A stretch of DNA of 64,000 nt, taken from positions 372,001 through 436,000 of the forward strand of contig NZ_CP030033.1 of assembly GCF_003611035.1 (NCBI RefSeq). Direction: 5' to 3'. Positions 1-8,066 of the stretch are shown here, piece by piece. The DNA comes from Cryobacterium soli (GTDB taxonomy: Bacteria > Actinomycetota > Actinomycetes > Actinomycetales > Microbacteriaceae). The notes beneath the pieces were generated by a model, which was not told the origin of the DNA, did no database searches, and saw only the letters and a program-made list of their open reading frames with translations. The first letter of the stretch is position 1. The number at the start of each line of letters is the position of its first letter. Position numbers and translations under genes: made by a program.

Positions 1-2
1 CA

Positions 3-254
3 TTCTCGGCCAAGGAACGCGACAACCTCAGCTGGGAGAAGTGGGCGTCCCGGCTGCAGAAGTACTACAGCCGGTTGGAGGCGCTGTTCACCCCCGACCT
101 GTTCATCGTCGGCGGCGGCGTGTCGAAGCACCACGAGGACTTCCTGCCGTTGCTGCACCTGAACACGCGCATCATTCCGGCCGTGCACCGCAACAACGCG
201 GGCATCCTCGGCGCGGCGGCCCTGGCCGTGAAGTACGCCCCGGTCACGGCCTGA
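3..254 (+). CDS. ppgK: Polyphosphate glucokinase, C-terminal part only
   Basis: The open frame enters from the left edge and ends at a TGA, giving 83 residues. It contains the ROK-type segment FIVGGGVSKH followed by a run resembling the end of actinobacterial polyphosphate glucokinases (RNNAGILGAAALA). The enzyme phosphorylates glucose with polyphosphate or ATP in the cytoplasm. The catalytic Asp and sugar-binding part lie outside the window, so another ROK-family sugar kinase cannot be excluded. The gene converges on the minus-strand small membrane protein gene that ends 14 bases further on. Confidence 0.75.
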   Translation, partial: FSAKERDNLSWEKWASRLQKYYSRLEALFTPDLFIVGGGVSKHHEDFLPLLHLNTRIIPAVHRNNAGILGAAALAVKYAPVTA

Positions 255-268
255 TCCGCTCCGGCGAT

Positions 269-658
269 CTAAGCCGCCTCTGCCCCGGTCGACTGGGTGC
301 TCTGGCGATCCCGGCGGGCGCGCCACCACTGCCGAACCCGATGAGCCAGGCGCCGCACCGACACCGTGATCCGGTGCGCGGCGGGGAATTCGGTGCCCAG
401 CACCGCCACCCCGACGAACACGATGAGCCAGCCAGGGCCGGGCAGCGGCACCAGGATCAGGCCGAGCACGATCACCGTCAGGCCCGCCGCCCCCACCAGG
501 ATCCGGTACGGGGTGCGCAACCTCGGGTGCCGGTGGATCCAGGCGCGAGTGCGGGTCAGTCGCCGCCGGAACGTCGAGCCCTGGCCGTCAGTGCCCGGCA
601 GGTGGTCCGGTCGCGTGGCGGGGTGCGTACCGGGCAGGTATGACGAGGTGGTGGCCAT
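269..658 (-). CDS. TIGR02611-type small membrane protein
   Basis: A 129-residue protein with two hydrophobic segments around residues 50-90 separated by a PLPGPGW turn, flanked by Arg-rich cytoplasmic ends. This PGPGW signature is typical of the TIGR02611 family of actinobacterial membrane proteins of unknown function. The frame is open further upstream, but a longer start would run into the RNase P RNA gene, so the ATG at 658 is chosen. There is no good Shine-Dalgarno in front of it. Localisation in the membrane is predicted; the function is unknown. Confidence 0.7.
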   Translation of the reverse strand: MATTSSYLPGTHPATRPDHLPGTDGQGSTFRRRLTRTRAWIHRHPRLRTPYRILVGAAGLTVIVLGLILVPLPGPGWLIVFVGVAVLGTEFPAAHRITVSVRRLAHRVRQWWRARRDRQSTQSTGAEAA

Positions 659-743
659 GGGCCCAGCGTAGGAGGACTGCCGGACGTCCGCCACCCCCGC
701 CCGGGTGATCACGCGGGACTCACAGGTTGGGGGGGAGTTGGGG

Positions 744-1118
744 GGAATGGGCCGGCTGGTACGCCGGGTTCTGTCCCAGCTTGCGCTCTGGACGGCCATC
801 TATCTCGGGACTACGTTGCCGCAGCCCTCTAGCGGTCTACCCGGGAACTCGGCGAGCAGCCTTGACGTTCCCTGTGTGACCTTGCTCCGGACGAGGTTTA
901 CCGAGCCAGCCAGGTCACCCTGGCCGCTGGTGGTCTCTTACACCACCGTTTCACCCTTACCCCGGGCCGAGGCCCAAGGCGGTCTATTTTCTGTGGCACT
1001 GTCTCGCGGGTTGCCCCGGGTGGGTGTTACCCACCGTCCTGCTCTGTGGAGCCCGGACGTTCCTCGGCATCACGGACTCTGAAGCCCGGATGACGCGACC
1101 GTCTTGCCGACCCATTCC
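744..1118 (-). ncRNA. rnpB: RNase P RNA (rnpB)
   Basis: The minus strand carries the conserved bacterial RNase P RNA cores: GAGGAACGTCCGGGCTCC near the 5' end and ACAGAACCCGGCGTAC near the 3' end. The ends pair as a P1 helix: GGAATGGG (1118-1111) with CCCATTCC (751-744), which fixes the length at about 375 nt. This is the catalytic RNA that removes tRNA 5' leaders. It is very GC-rich and of ancestral type A. No T-run terminator is evident after the 3' end. Confidence 0.95.
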
Positions 1119-1125
1119 GTCGTCG

Positions 1126-1131
1126 AGCCTA
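1126..1131 (-). promoter_or_regulatory. -10 element of rnpB
   Basis: TAGGCT on the minus strand lies seven bases before the predicted first base of RNase P RNA, the expected spacing for a sigma-A -10 box of the actinobacterial TANNNT form. No convincing TTGACA-like -35 is seen 17 bases upstream. Confidence 0.5.
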
Positions 1132-1190
1132 CAGGCCCCCGGAGCCGGCCCGGTACCGGACCGGTTCCGACCCGGGCCCGGCCGGGTCGA

Positions 1191-1928
1191 TCAGATGCCT
1201 GATTCCTCCGTGCGGACCAGGATGGCACCGCAGTCCGGGCAGAAGACGATGTCGTCGGCCGGAGCGGCCCGGACGTCTTCGAGGTCGTTGCCGGTGAGCG
1301 TCATGGTGCAGCCGCTGCAGGTGCGTGCCCGCAGCAGTGACGCGGCATTGCCGCGGCCGGCCACGCGGCGCTTCTCGTAGAGCGCGGCGAGGTCGGCGCC
1401 GATGGCCGAGACGATGGCCTCCCGGTCGCGGGCCAGCTCACCGAGCTGACGGTTCAGGTCCACGAGGAGCACGTCGCGGTCCGCCTCGATCTCGGCCACC
1501 CGGGACGCCACGGCCGCGCGTTCGGCCTCGGTCTCTGCGACGGCGGCTTCCTTCTCCTCGAGCCGTTCCATCACCGCGAGTTCGATCTCCTCGAGGGCCG
1601 ACAGGCGGGCGGTCAGCGCGGCGAGCTCGGTCTCCAGGGCCTGCACGTCCTTGATCGAGGAGGTGTGCTGGGCACGGTCGGTGTCCCGCGCGATGCGCTT
1701 CTCCACGACCTCCACGTCGGACTCGATCCGGCGCAACTCGATCCGGGCGTCCTCGACCTCGCCGGTGCGGCCCGTGAGGACCGTCTTGGACGCATCGAGG
1801 GTGCGCGCGAGCGCCGCGAGCTCGGCGTGTTGGGGAAGCGCCTTGGCCTGGTGTTCGACCTGCTGCAGACGGATATCGAGGGCCTGGAGCCGCAGGAGCT
1901 CTTTCTGCTCTGGGGGGGATGCCTTCAC
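1191..1928 (-). CDS. Coiled-coil C4 zinc-ribbon protein
   Basis: A 245-residue protein. Residues about 10-190 are a charged heptad-rich coiled coil. The C-terminus is a zinc ribbon with C204-x2-C207 and C230-x2-C233. This is the architecture of the actinobacterial zinc-ribbon protein found next to Nif3-family genes (M. tuberculosis Rv2229c type). It may bind nucleic acid or act as an adaptor, but no reaction is known. It lies 54 bases downstream of the Nif3-like gene on the same strand, so cotranscription is likely. The coiled coil and cysteines are seen directly; the role is not. Confidence 0.8.
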   Translation of the reverse strand: MKASPPEQKELLRLQALDIRLQQVEHQAKALPQHAELAALARTLDASKTVLTGRTGEVEDARIELRRIESDVEVVEKRIARDTDRAQHTSSIKDVQALETELAALTARLSALEEIELAVMERLEEKEAAVAETEAERAAVASRVAEIEADRDVLLVDLNRQLGELARDREAIVSAIGADLAALYEKRRVAGRGNAASLLRARTCSGCTMTLTGNDLEDVRAAPADDIVFCPDCGAILVRTEESGI

Positions 1929-1982
1929 AATGTCCTGACCTTCATGATTATGGAGTTTGAAATGAGCGGGGGTGAGCGGGGC

Positions 1983-2804
1983 TCACTGGGTGACGGCGAA
2001 GTCCCACGGGTCGGTGCGCAGTTCACTGACCGTGACCCGGATGCCGGGCAGCGCCTGCCGGAGCGCGGCGGCCGCGACGTCCAACCACAGCCACTCGCTG
2101 GCCCAGTGTGACACGTCGATGAGCGCCGGGCCAACCCCGGCGAGCACGGACTGCTCCCGGGACTCGGACGCCGGGTGGTGGCGCAGGTCGGAGGTGATGA
2201 AGGCATCCGCTCCGCGCACCATTGGTTCGCGCAGCAGCGAGTCTCCGGCCCCGCCGCAGAGGGCGATGGTCGAGACGACGTCTCCGTAGCCGCCCGCGAC
2301 GCGCACGCCGGATGCCGTCGGCGGGATCAGGTCGGCCAGTCGCCGGGCGAGCTTTCCCAGCGTGGTCGGTTCGGGAAGCCGTCCGACCCTGCCGATGCCG
2401 GTGCCGGGGGCATCGCCCGCGGTGATCGGGTGCACGTCGACGAGGCCCAGTCGCTGGGCGAACACATCAGACACCCCGTCGGCGACGACGTCGGCGTTGG
2501 TGTGCGCGGCCAGGAGGGCGCAGTCGGCCCGGATGAGCCTGGCCAGCAGGGCGCCCTTGTAGCCGTCTTCGGCCACGGTCGTCACACCGCGCAGCAGCAG
2601 TGGGTGGTGCGCCAGCAGCAGGTCGGCGCCGGACTCGACGGCCTCGGCGACGGTGTCCGCCACGGCGTCGACGGCCAGCAGGATGGAGTCCACCCGGTGC
2701 GCGGGGTCGCCGCTGATCAGGCCCGGCGCGTCCCAGTCCTCGGCCCCGGAGAGCGGCCACAGGTCATGGGAGACCCGGGCTACTTCAGCAAGCGAGAATG
2801 ACAC
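1983..2804 (-). CDS. Nif3-like dinuclear metal centre protein
   Basis: A 273-residue protein of the Nif3/YbgI/YqfO family. Metal-ligand motifs are visible: HHP at 66-68, HTN at 101-103 and a C-terminal DVSHWASE. Family members form hexameric toroids with a two-metal site; their substrate is debated and a GTP cyclohydrolase I type 2 label is often over-applied. The protein is close to the length of the short (YbgI-like) forms and lacks the inserted PII-like domain of YqfO. It lies between the DUF427 gene and the zinc-ribbon gene in the same direction, with gaps of about 50 bases. Confidence 0.85.
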   Translation of the reverse strand: MSFSLAEVARVSHDLWPLSGAEDWDAPGLISGDPAHRVDSILLAVDAVADTVAEAVESGADLLLAHHPLLLRGVTTVAEDGYKGALLARLIRADCALLAAHTNADVVADGVSDVFAQRLGLVDVHPITAGDAPGTGIGRVGRLPEPTTLGKLARRLADLIPPTASGVRVAGGYGDVVSTIALCGGAGDSLLREPMVRGADAFITSDLRHHPASESREQSVLAGVGPALIDVSHWASEWLWLDVAAAALRQALPGIRVTVSELRTDPWDFAVTQ

Positions 2805-2854
2805 CCCATCAGCCTACTTGTCGGCGGGCGCGCACGGGGACGCCGACCGGCCGG

Positions 2855-3358
2855 TCACCAGCCGAGGGTCCCTGGGGCGCCCTTGAACGGACCCACGATC
2901 CGGTCGGTGATCCAGCCGCCGTAGAAGTCGCCGGGCTGGGCCCGCACGGTCTCCCCGTCCACGGTGCACTCCTCCAGGCGTCCGGGGTACACGGCCACCC
3001 GGCCGGCCAGGACCTCGAATCCGGCCAGCGGCGCCGGGTAGTACCAGGCGACGGCGTCGGCGTGGGCGTCGCCGACGACGACGCTGAGGTAGGACGCCAG
3101 TCCCTTGTACTCGCACACACTGTGCCCGTTCACGGGCACCAGCACTCCGGGAGCGAAAGCGGTCCGCGGCAGGTAGTAGGTGGGCGGATGGCTGGTCTCC
3201 AGCACCCGGACGCTGTCGCGTGTGTCGGCGATCACCCGGCCGTTGAACCGGAGGACGACGTGCTCGGACGTGGGCTCCGCCCTTGGCGGCCGCGGGTAGT
3301 CCCACACGGATTCCTGGCCGGGGCCGGGAATCTCACGATTCCGGTGAGTCCTGTCCAT
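2855..3358 (-). CDS. DUF427 domain protein
   Basis: A 167-residue protein with the DUF427 pattern: a central VLETSHPPTYYLP stretch, then SVCEYKGLASYL and a C-terminal FYGGWIT. The family forms a small beta-rich barrel, often found in redox or stress neighbourhoods, and has no proven activity. Its ATG is four bases after the stop of the DevR-like regulator, so it is almost certainly part of the two-component operon. The first 30 residues are probably a flexible extension. Confidence 0.8.
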   Translation of the reverse strand: MDRTHRNREIPGPGQESVWDYPRPPRAEPTSEHVVLRFNGRVIADTRDSVRVLETSHPPTYYLPRTAFAPGVLVPVNGHSVCEYKGLASYLSVVVGDAHADAVAWYYPAPLAGFEVLAGRVAVYPGRLEECTVDGETVRAQPGDFYGGWITDRIVGPFKGAPGTLGW

Positions 3359-3362
3359 GGGA

Positions 3363-3992
3363 CTACCGCGGGCGCAGACCGGCGCCGTACACGGCCGCCT
3401 GGGTGCGCCGGGCCATGCCGAGCTTGGCGAGCAGACCGGACACGTAGTTCTTGACGGTCTTCTCGGCCAGGTCGAGCTGGTCGCCGATCTGCCGGTTCGT
3501 CAGTCCCTCTGCGATGAGCTCGAGGACCTGGCGCTCCCGGGTGGTCAGGTTGGACGCCGGTGAGTCGGCGGCGGTACCGGTGAGTTCGGTGACGACCTTG
3601 CGGGTCACGGCCTTCTGCACGAGCGATTCGCCGCGGGCGACCCGCCGGATGGATTCGACGAGGTGCTGGCCGCGGATGTCCTTGAGGACGTAGCCGGCGG
3701 CACCGGCCAGGACCGCGGAGTAGCTGGCTTCGTCGTCGTCGTAGGCGGTGAGCATGAGGCACTGCACACCGGGGTTCGCCGAGCGGATGGTGCGGCACAC
3801 GTCGATCCCGCTGCCGTCGGGCAGACGGACGTCGAGCACCGCCACGTCGGGCACAGTGGCCGCGACCCTGGCCACGGCCTGCCGAGCCGTCGAGGCCTCG
3901 CCGACCACCTCGAGGTCGGGTTCGGCGTTGATCATGTCCGCGATTCCGCGGCGCACGACCTCGTGGTCATCCACCAGGAAGACTCGGATCAT
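3363..3992 (-). CDS. DevR/DosR-like NarL-family response regulator
   Basis: A 209-residue regulator with a receiver domain (residues 1-120, phospho-acceptor D54 in VLDVRLPDG, conserved K104 in VLKD) and a LuxR/NarL helix-turn-helix (about 145-205). The recognition helix contains EKTVKNYVS, the segment carrying the DNA-contacting Lys and Asn residues of M. tuberculosis DosR. It is expected to bind palindromic GGGAC-type boxes. The start ATG overlaps the kinase stop (ATGA), so translation is coupled to the sensor. Assignment to the DosR subgroup is strong by motif; the exact regulon is inferred. Confidence 0.88.
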   Translation of the reverse strand: MIRVFLVDDHEVVRRGIADMINAEPDLEVVGEASTARQAVARVAATVPDVAVLDVRLPDGSGIDVCRTIRSANPGVQCLMLTAYDDDEASYSAVLAGAAGYVLKDIRGQHLVESIRRVARGESLVQKAVTRKVVTELTGTAADSPASNLTTRERQVLELIAEGLTNRQIGDQLDLAEKTVKNYVSGLLAKLGMARRTQAAVYGAGLRPR

Positions 3993-5710
3993 GACGGTTC
4001 CTTTCGTACGGGTTCGGGTTCGATGCCGGCTGTCCAGCGTAGTCGGCTGCCGCCCCTTGCCCGGTTCTCGAGCACGACGTCACCGCCCCACTGTTCGGCG
4101 CGCACCGCCAGGTTGGCCAGGCCGCTGCGCCGGTCGGATTCCGTGACGCCCACTCCGTTGTCGACGACCTCGATGACGACGAGGTCGTCGCCCACGCTGA
4201 GGTTGACCACGGTCTCGGTGGCCTCGGCGTGGCGGACCACGTTCATCAGACCCTCGCGGATGACCGCGGCGATGTCGTCGGACATCGCCGGTGGGGTGAG
4301 CAGGTCGATCGGACCGGTGAAGACCAGTCGCGGCGTCTGGGGGAAGAGGGACGCCAGCTCGCTGAGCAGATCGATGACACGGTGCCGGATGGAACCGCGG
4401 TCCCGGCTGGTCTGCGCGGTCAGGGCGAAGATCGCGGTTCGGATCTCGACGATGGCCACGTCGAGGGCGACGACCTCCTCGATGATGCGTTCGCGCACAT
4501 CCGCATCGTCGACCGAGCCGCTGATGGCCTGCAGGCCGATACCTGCGGCGAACACCCGCTGAATGACGTTGTCGTGCAGGTCCCTGGCGATCCGGCTGCG
4601 ATCCTCGAGCAGGGCCAGCTTCTGCCCGGCGGTGCGTCCGCGGGCAAGCTCGAGAGCCACGCTGGCCTGGCCGGCGAAGTCCGCCGCCATCTCCAGGTCG
4701 CTCGTCGTGAAGCGCGGCCGGCCGGCCGACCGGGAGACCGTCATGACGCCGTGCGTGCGGCCTGACGCGAGCAGCGGGATGACCATGGTCGGGCCGAGCA
4801 CGAGCTGGGCGTCCGGCTGGTCGAGGCTGGCTCCGCCGTCGGCGGTGAGGATGGGCTGGCCGCTGTCGAAAGCTCGCCCCACGGTCGTGCCGGCCGACGG
4901 GATGACGAGACCCTTGACCCGTTTGGCCTGGGTGCCACGGGCGGTGTCCACGATGAGGGTGCCCTCGCCCGCGGCCAGGACCACGCAGACCAGGTCGGCG
5001 TCGGCGAGCGAGGCGAACCTGTCGGCGAGGAGTTCAAGCGACGCATCCGCCCGGTCGGAGAGCAGGGCGGCACTGATCTCCGCAGAGGCGGCCGACCAGC
5101 GCTGGCGCCGCCGGGTCTCGTCGAACAGCCGGGCGTTGTCGATCGCGATGCCCGCCGTGGCGGCGAGGGCCGTCAGGAGTTCCTCGTCTTCCTCGCTGAA
5201 GCCGCCGGAGATCTGGTTGGACAGGTAGAGGTTGCCGTACACCTCGCCGCGCACCCGCACAGGGACACCGAGGAAGCTGTCCATCGGCGGGTGGTGCGCC
5301 GGGAAGCCGGAGGATCGCGGGTCGTCGCCCAAGTGGGTGAGACGGATGGCGTGCGGGTCGTCGATGAGGGCGCCGAGGAGACCGTGACCGGCCGGCAGGT
5401 GGCCGATCCGGGTGGCCAGCTCGTCGGGGATCCCGACGTGGATGAACTGCTCGAGGTTACCGCTGGGGGCGATGACGCCCAGGGCACCGTACTGGGCGCC
5501 GACGAGGTCGACGGCCACGTCCACGATACGTCGAAGCACCGCGGCGAGGTCGAGTTCCTCGACGACGGCCTGGCTGGCCTGCAACAGGCTGCGCAGGCGC
5601 CCCTGGGTGGCGAGCACCTTCTGGGCGTTCAGGACGAGTTCGGACAGCGCCTGATCGAGGGCCGACCGCGGCCCGTCGGGAAAGGAGAGCCTGGTCTCAG
5701 GAACGGTCAC
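3989..5710 (-). CDS. DevS/DosT-like GAF-GAF sensor histidine kinase
   Basis: A 573-residue soluble kinase. GAF-A spans about 45-195 and carries GFPAHHPPM (H139/H140), matching the haem-ligand region of M. tuberculosis DosS/DosT. GAF-B spans about 210-355. A HisKA_3 dimerisation helix has RIARDLHDNVIQR with H379, and the HATPase domain at the C-terminus ends with GGSRLRW. The start is the GTG at 5710, preceded by AAAGGGG at good spacing. An open frame extends upstream, but only as the complement of the stress-protein gene. Predicted role: cytoplasmic oxygen, NO or redox sensing and phosphorylation of the coupled regulator. Haem binding is inferred. Confidence 0.88.
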   Translation of the reverse strand: MTVPETRLSFPDGPRSALDQALSELVLNAQKVLATQGRLRSLLQASQAVVEELDLAAVLRRIVDVAVDLVGAQYGALGVIAPSGNLEQFIHVGIPDELATRIGHLPAGHGLLGALIDDPHAIRLTHLGDDPRSSGFPAHHPPMDSFLGVPVRVRGEVYGNLYLSNQISGGFSEEDEELLTALAATAGIAIDNARLFDETRRRQRWSAASAEISAALLSDRADASLELLADRFASLADADLVCVVLAAGEGTLIVDTARGTQAKRVKGLVIPSAGTTVGRAFDSGQPILTADGGASLDQPDAQLVLGPTMVIPLLASGRTHGVMTVSRSAGRPRFTTSDLEMAADFAGQASVALELARGRTAGQKLALLEDRSRIARDLHDNVIQRVFAAGIGLQAISGSVDDADVRERIIEEVVALDVAIVEIRTAIFALTAQTSRDRGSIRHRVIDLLSELASLFPQTPRLVFTGPIDLLTPPAMSDDIAAVIREGLMNVVRHAEATETVVNLSVGDDLVVIEVVDNGVGVTESDRRSGLANLAVRAEQWGGDVVLENRARGGSRLRWTAGIEPEPVRKEPS

Positions 5711-5757
5711 AGAATGCGTCCCCTTTCGGTTCGCGCTAGCCCAAAGTGTAACTGACT

Positions 5758-5772
5758 GGGACCTTCGGCCCT
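5758..5772. promoter_or_regulatory. DosR/DevR-type box in a divergent promoter
   Basis: GGGACCTTCGGCCCT matches the DosR half-site consensus GGGACTTNNGGCCCT at all but one fixed position. It sits between the sensor kinase gene (start 5710) and the first stress gene (start 5852). A TACACT -10 on the minus strand (5745-5750) and a weaker TTTAGG on the plus strand (5780-5785) flank it, so the box overlaps the -35 region of both promoters. This fits activation of both transcripts by the neighbouring regulator. Confidence 0.65.
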
Positions 5773-5851
5773 TTCGCAGTTTAGGGGATCTTGCCACCCT
5801 GGAGACATGGCATCTCCCGACGCACCACCGGGAAGAACTGGAGATCAACTC

Positions 5852-6733
5852 ATGGTTGAGAGAGTGATCGTAGCCGTTGACGGGGGGCCGGCGAGCCGGG
5901 CCGCCCTGGACTGGGCGTTGGCCAGAGCCGCCACCGTGCCGATCAGGCTGGAGCTGACCACTGTCGTGGAGCTGGGTTGGTCGCCTGTCGCCGGTCCGGA
6001 CGACGACTTCCAGCCGGTCTACGAGCGGGCGCTGGCCGAGGCCACCCGGTTCGTCGAGAAGAACCTCCCAGAGCTCAAGACCATGAGCGTCGTCCGTCGC
6101 GGTGTCCCCGTCGACGAGTTGGTGCGAGCCGCCGCCGATGCCGACCTGATCGTGATAGGCACCAACAAGACCGGCGCGCTGGCCGGCGCCGTGCACGGCA
6201 CCCTGCCGCTCAAGCTCGCCGCCCATGCGCCCTGCACGGTAGCGGTGGTTCCTGCGGGTTGGGTCGCCGGCGGCGACCGCGTCGTCGTGGGCGTCGAGGA
6301 CGACGGCACCCAGGACGCGCCCCTCGGCGCCGCCGCGGCCGAGGCCGACCGGCTCGGGCAGCCCCTCGACGTCGTGCACGCCTGGTCCATTCCGGCCACG
6401 CTGGGTGTCGACTTCGGCGCCGCGGTCCCCTACGACGCTCTCATCGAGGCGCACACCGACATCGTGGACCGGGCGCTGCAGCGGGTCACCGCGGCCCACC
6501 CCGGCCTGGCCGCGTCAGCGGTCCTCGTGCAGGGCGCCGCAGCGCCGGTCCTCGTCGAGGCGGCCGCGACGGCGACCGTCCTGGTGGTGGGCACCCACGG
6601 GCGTGGGGCCGTCGCGGGCCTGATTCTCGGCTCGGTGAGCCACGACGTGCTCCTCAACATGCCCTGCCCCGTCCTCGTCGTCCCTTCCGCCCGCCCGCAG
6701 CCCGGCACCGACCGGACGGGGGCGTCGGCATGA
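5852..6733 (+). CDS. Universal stress protein with two UspA domains
   Basis: A 293-residue tandem UspA protein. Each half ends in the G-x2-G-x9-G-S/T nucleotide-binding pattern, intact as GTHGRGAVAGLILGS in the second domain and GTNKTGALAGAVHGT in the first. Such proteins bind ATP and are induced in dormancy or low oxygen. The ATG at 5852 has GGAG eight bases upstream; a start at 5807 is possible but adds a non-homologous tail. The promoter region holds the DosR-type box, and the gene overlaps the next one by ATGA. Confidence 0.88.
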   Translation: MVERVIVAVDGGPASRAALDWALARAATVPIRLELTTVVELGWSPVAGPDDDFQPVYERALAEATRFVEKNLPELKTMSVVRRGVPVDELVRAAADADLIVIGTNKTGALAGAVHGTLPLKLAAHAPCTVAVVPAGWVAGGDRVVVGVEDDGTQDAPLGAAAAEADRLGQPLDVVHAWSIPATLGVDFGAAVPYDALIEAHTDIVDRALQRVTAAHPGLAASAVLVQGAAAPVLVEAAATATVLVVGTHGRGAVAGLILGSVSHDVLLNMPCPVLVVPSARPQPGTDRTGASA

Positions 6734-7623
6734 GCGCCACGTATTACATCGGGGTCGACGGCTCCGGCCCCAGCCGCGCCGCCCTCCGGTGGGGCGTGCG
6801 CCGGGCCTCCGAACGCGGTGCCGCCGTGGTCCTGGTCAACACCGTCGACGACGAATGGGGCCTGGTCGGACGGGACGCCGCCGCCGGAGCCGAACGGCAG
6901 GCCAGGGAACTGCTGGCCGAGGAGTCCGCCCGGGTTGACGCGCTGCACACCGGGGTCAGCCTGACCACCCGGATCGTGCACGGCGGGACGGCCTGGGAGC
7001 TGGCCAGGCTGCCCAACCCCGAAGACCTGCTCATCGTCGGAACCCACAAGACCGGGTTTCTCCGCGGCCGGGTACTCGGCTCCCGCAGCGTGCAGATCGC
7101 GTCAGCGGCGCGATGCTCCGTGGCCATCGTCCCTGACACGACCCTCGAGTCCCGCCACGACGTCGTCGTCGGCATCGACGGCACCGACGGGTCCCTGCCC
7201 GCCGTGCAGATGGGTGCCCAGGAGGCGGAGCGTCTCGATCAGGATCTGCTGCTGGTCTACGCCCCGCCGGCCCCGCAACGTGCCGAACCGTCCCGCGCCG
7301 AGTCCCGAGCCGAGTCCTCCGACGACCGCAGTCCGCAGACCGCCGGCCTGATGAGCCGCGCGGCGGCCGTGGCCGCCGCCACGTCCTCCCGGATCACGGT
7401 GCGACGCCGGGTGGCACACCGCGACCCTGCCGAAGCCCTTCTGGACGCAAGCTTCGATGCGGCGCTGCTGATCTTGGGCGTGTCGGCACGCCACGGCGAC
7501 AGCAGCCTGATCGGCTCGGTGACCCACGACGTCCTGATGAACATCAACGTCCCCGTTCTTATCGCCCGGGGCGCTGCGACGTCGCACGAGTCGGCATCGC
7601 GCGTCTCCCGGGTCAGCGCCTGA
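6730..7623 (+). CDS. Second tandem UspA-domain universal stress protein
   Basis: A 297-residue protein beginning MSATYYIGVDGSG, so the first UspA fold starts at once. The first domain has GTHKTGFLRGRVLGS. The second has a more divergent GVSARHGDSSLIGS, and a Ser/Glu/Arg-rich linker lies between the two sheets around residues 180-205. The start ATG overlaps the stop of the preceding stress gene, giving a two-gene operon. The frame stays open upstream inside that gene, but this is out-of-frame shadow. Role in stress survival is inferred from family and promoter. Confidence 0.87.
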   Translation: MSATYYIGVDGSGPSRAALRWGVRRASERGAAVVLVNTVDDEWGLVGRDAAAGAERQARELLAEESARVDALHTGVSLTTRIVHGGTAWELARLPNPEDLLIVGTHKTGFLRGRVLGSRSVQIASAARCSVAIVPDTTLESRHDVVVGIDGTDGSLPAVQMGAQEAERLDQDLLLVYAPPAPQRAEPSRAESRAESSDDRSPQTAGLMSRAAAVAAATSSRITVRRRVAHRDPAEALLDASFDAALLILGVSARHGDSSLIGSVTHDVLMNINVPVLIARGAATSHESASRVSRVSA

Positions 7624-7644
7624 GGAACACCGGCGGCGAAGGGC

Positions 7645-7983
7645 TCAGTAGTCGAATTCGTCGAACTGTGGCGATCCCACCGCGGCACCCGCCCAGACCG
7701 AGGACGGCGGGCGTCCGCCTCTGGAGACCTTCAGGTACAACGCCTCGGTGGTGGCCGTCTCGGTCAACTCGGACAGGACGTCGGCGCTGGTGACGCTGAC
7801 CAGCTGGCTCGACGCGCCGATGAGGAACTGGGCCCGGCCCGGGCTGCCGTCCTCTGAGATCACCGGAATGTCCACGACATCCGTCTCTCGGCGATTGCCC
7901 AAAGCCTCGGCATACAGCATCACGGCGTCGGCGAGATCGCTGCCCGTGACGATGGATCCCCCAGGATGGAAAATACGTTTCAT
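7645..7983 (-). CDS. Conserved-looking hypothetical protein, 112 aa
   Basis: A 112-residue acidic protein with no transmembrane segment or signal peptide and no recognised family. The start at 7983 (MKRIFHPGG) has AGGGG seven bases upstream; an ATG 21 bases further out lacks one. Codon use is typical of the window. It converges on the second stress gene and is 83 bases downstream of the two GAF-ANTAR genes on the same strand, so it may be in their transcript. The C-terminus ends in an acidic-aromatic tail (FDEFDY). Confidence 0.6.
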   Translation of the reverse strand: MKRIFHPGGSIVTGSDLADAVMLYAEALGNRRETDVVDIPVISEDGSPGRAQFLIGASSQLVSVTSADVLSELTETATTEALYLKVSRGGRPPSSVWAGAAVGSPQFDEFDY

Positions 7984-8066
7984 GGCGCACCCCTGATGGT
8001 TCACGTGAAAACTCGGTCGTGAAGCCGGGGTCTAGGGCTCTACGTGCGATTCTACGACGGGGACGG

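Noticed and set aside
269..799. A longer start for the TIGR02611 protein
   Set aside because: It would overlap the 3' end of RNase P RNA and adds no family sequence.
5784..5800. A second DosR box (GGGATCTTGCCACCCT)
   Set aside because: Spacing between half-sites is one base too long and several consensus positions differ.
5977..7623. A single 548-residue stress-protein frame
   Set aside because: The first 250 residues are out of frame with the UspA gene upstream; the UspA fold begins at the ATG at 6730, which overlaps the preceding stop.
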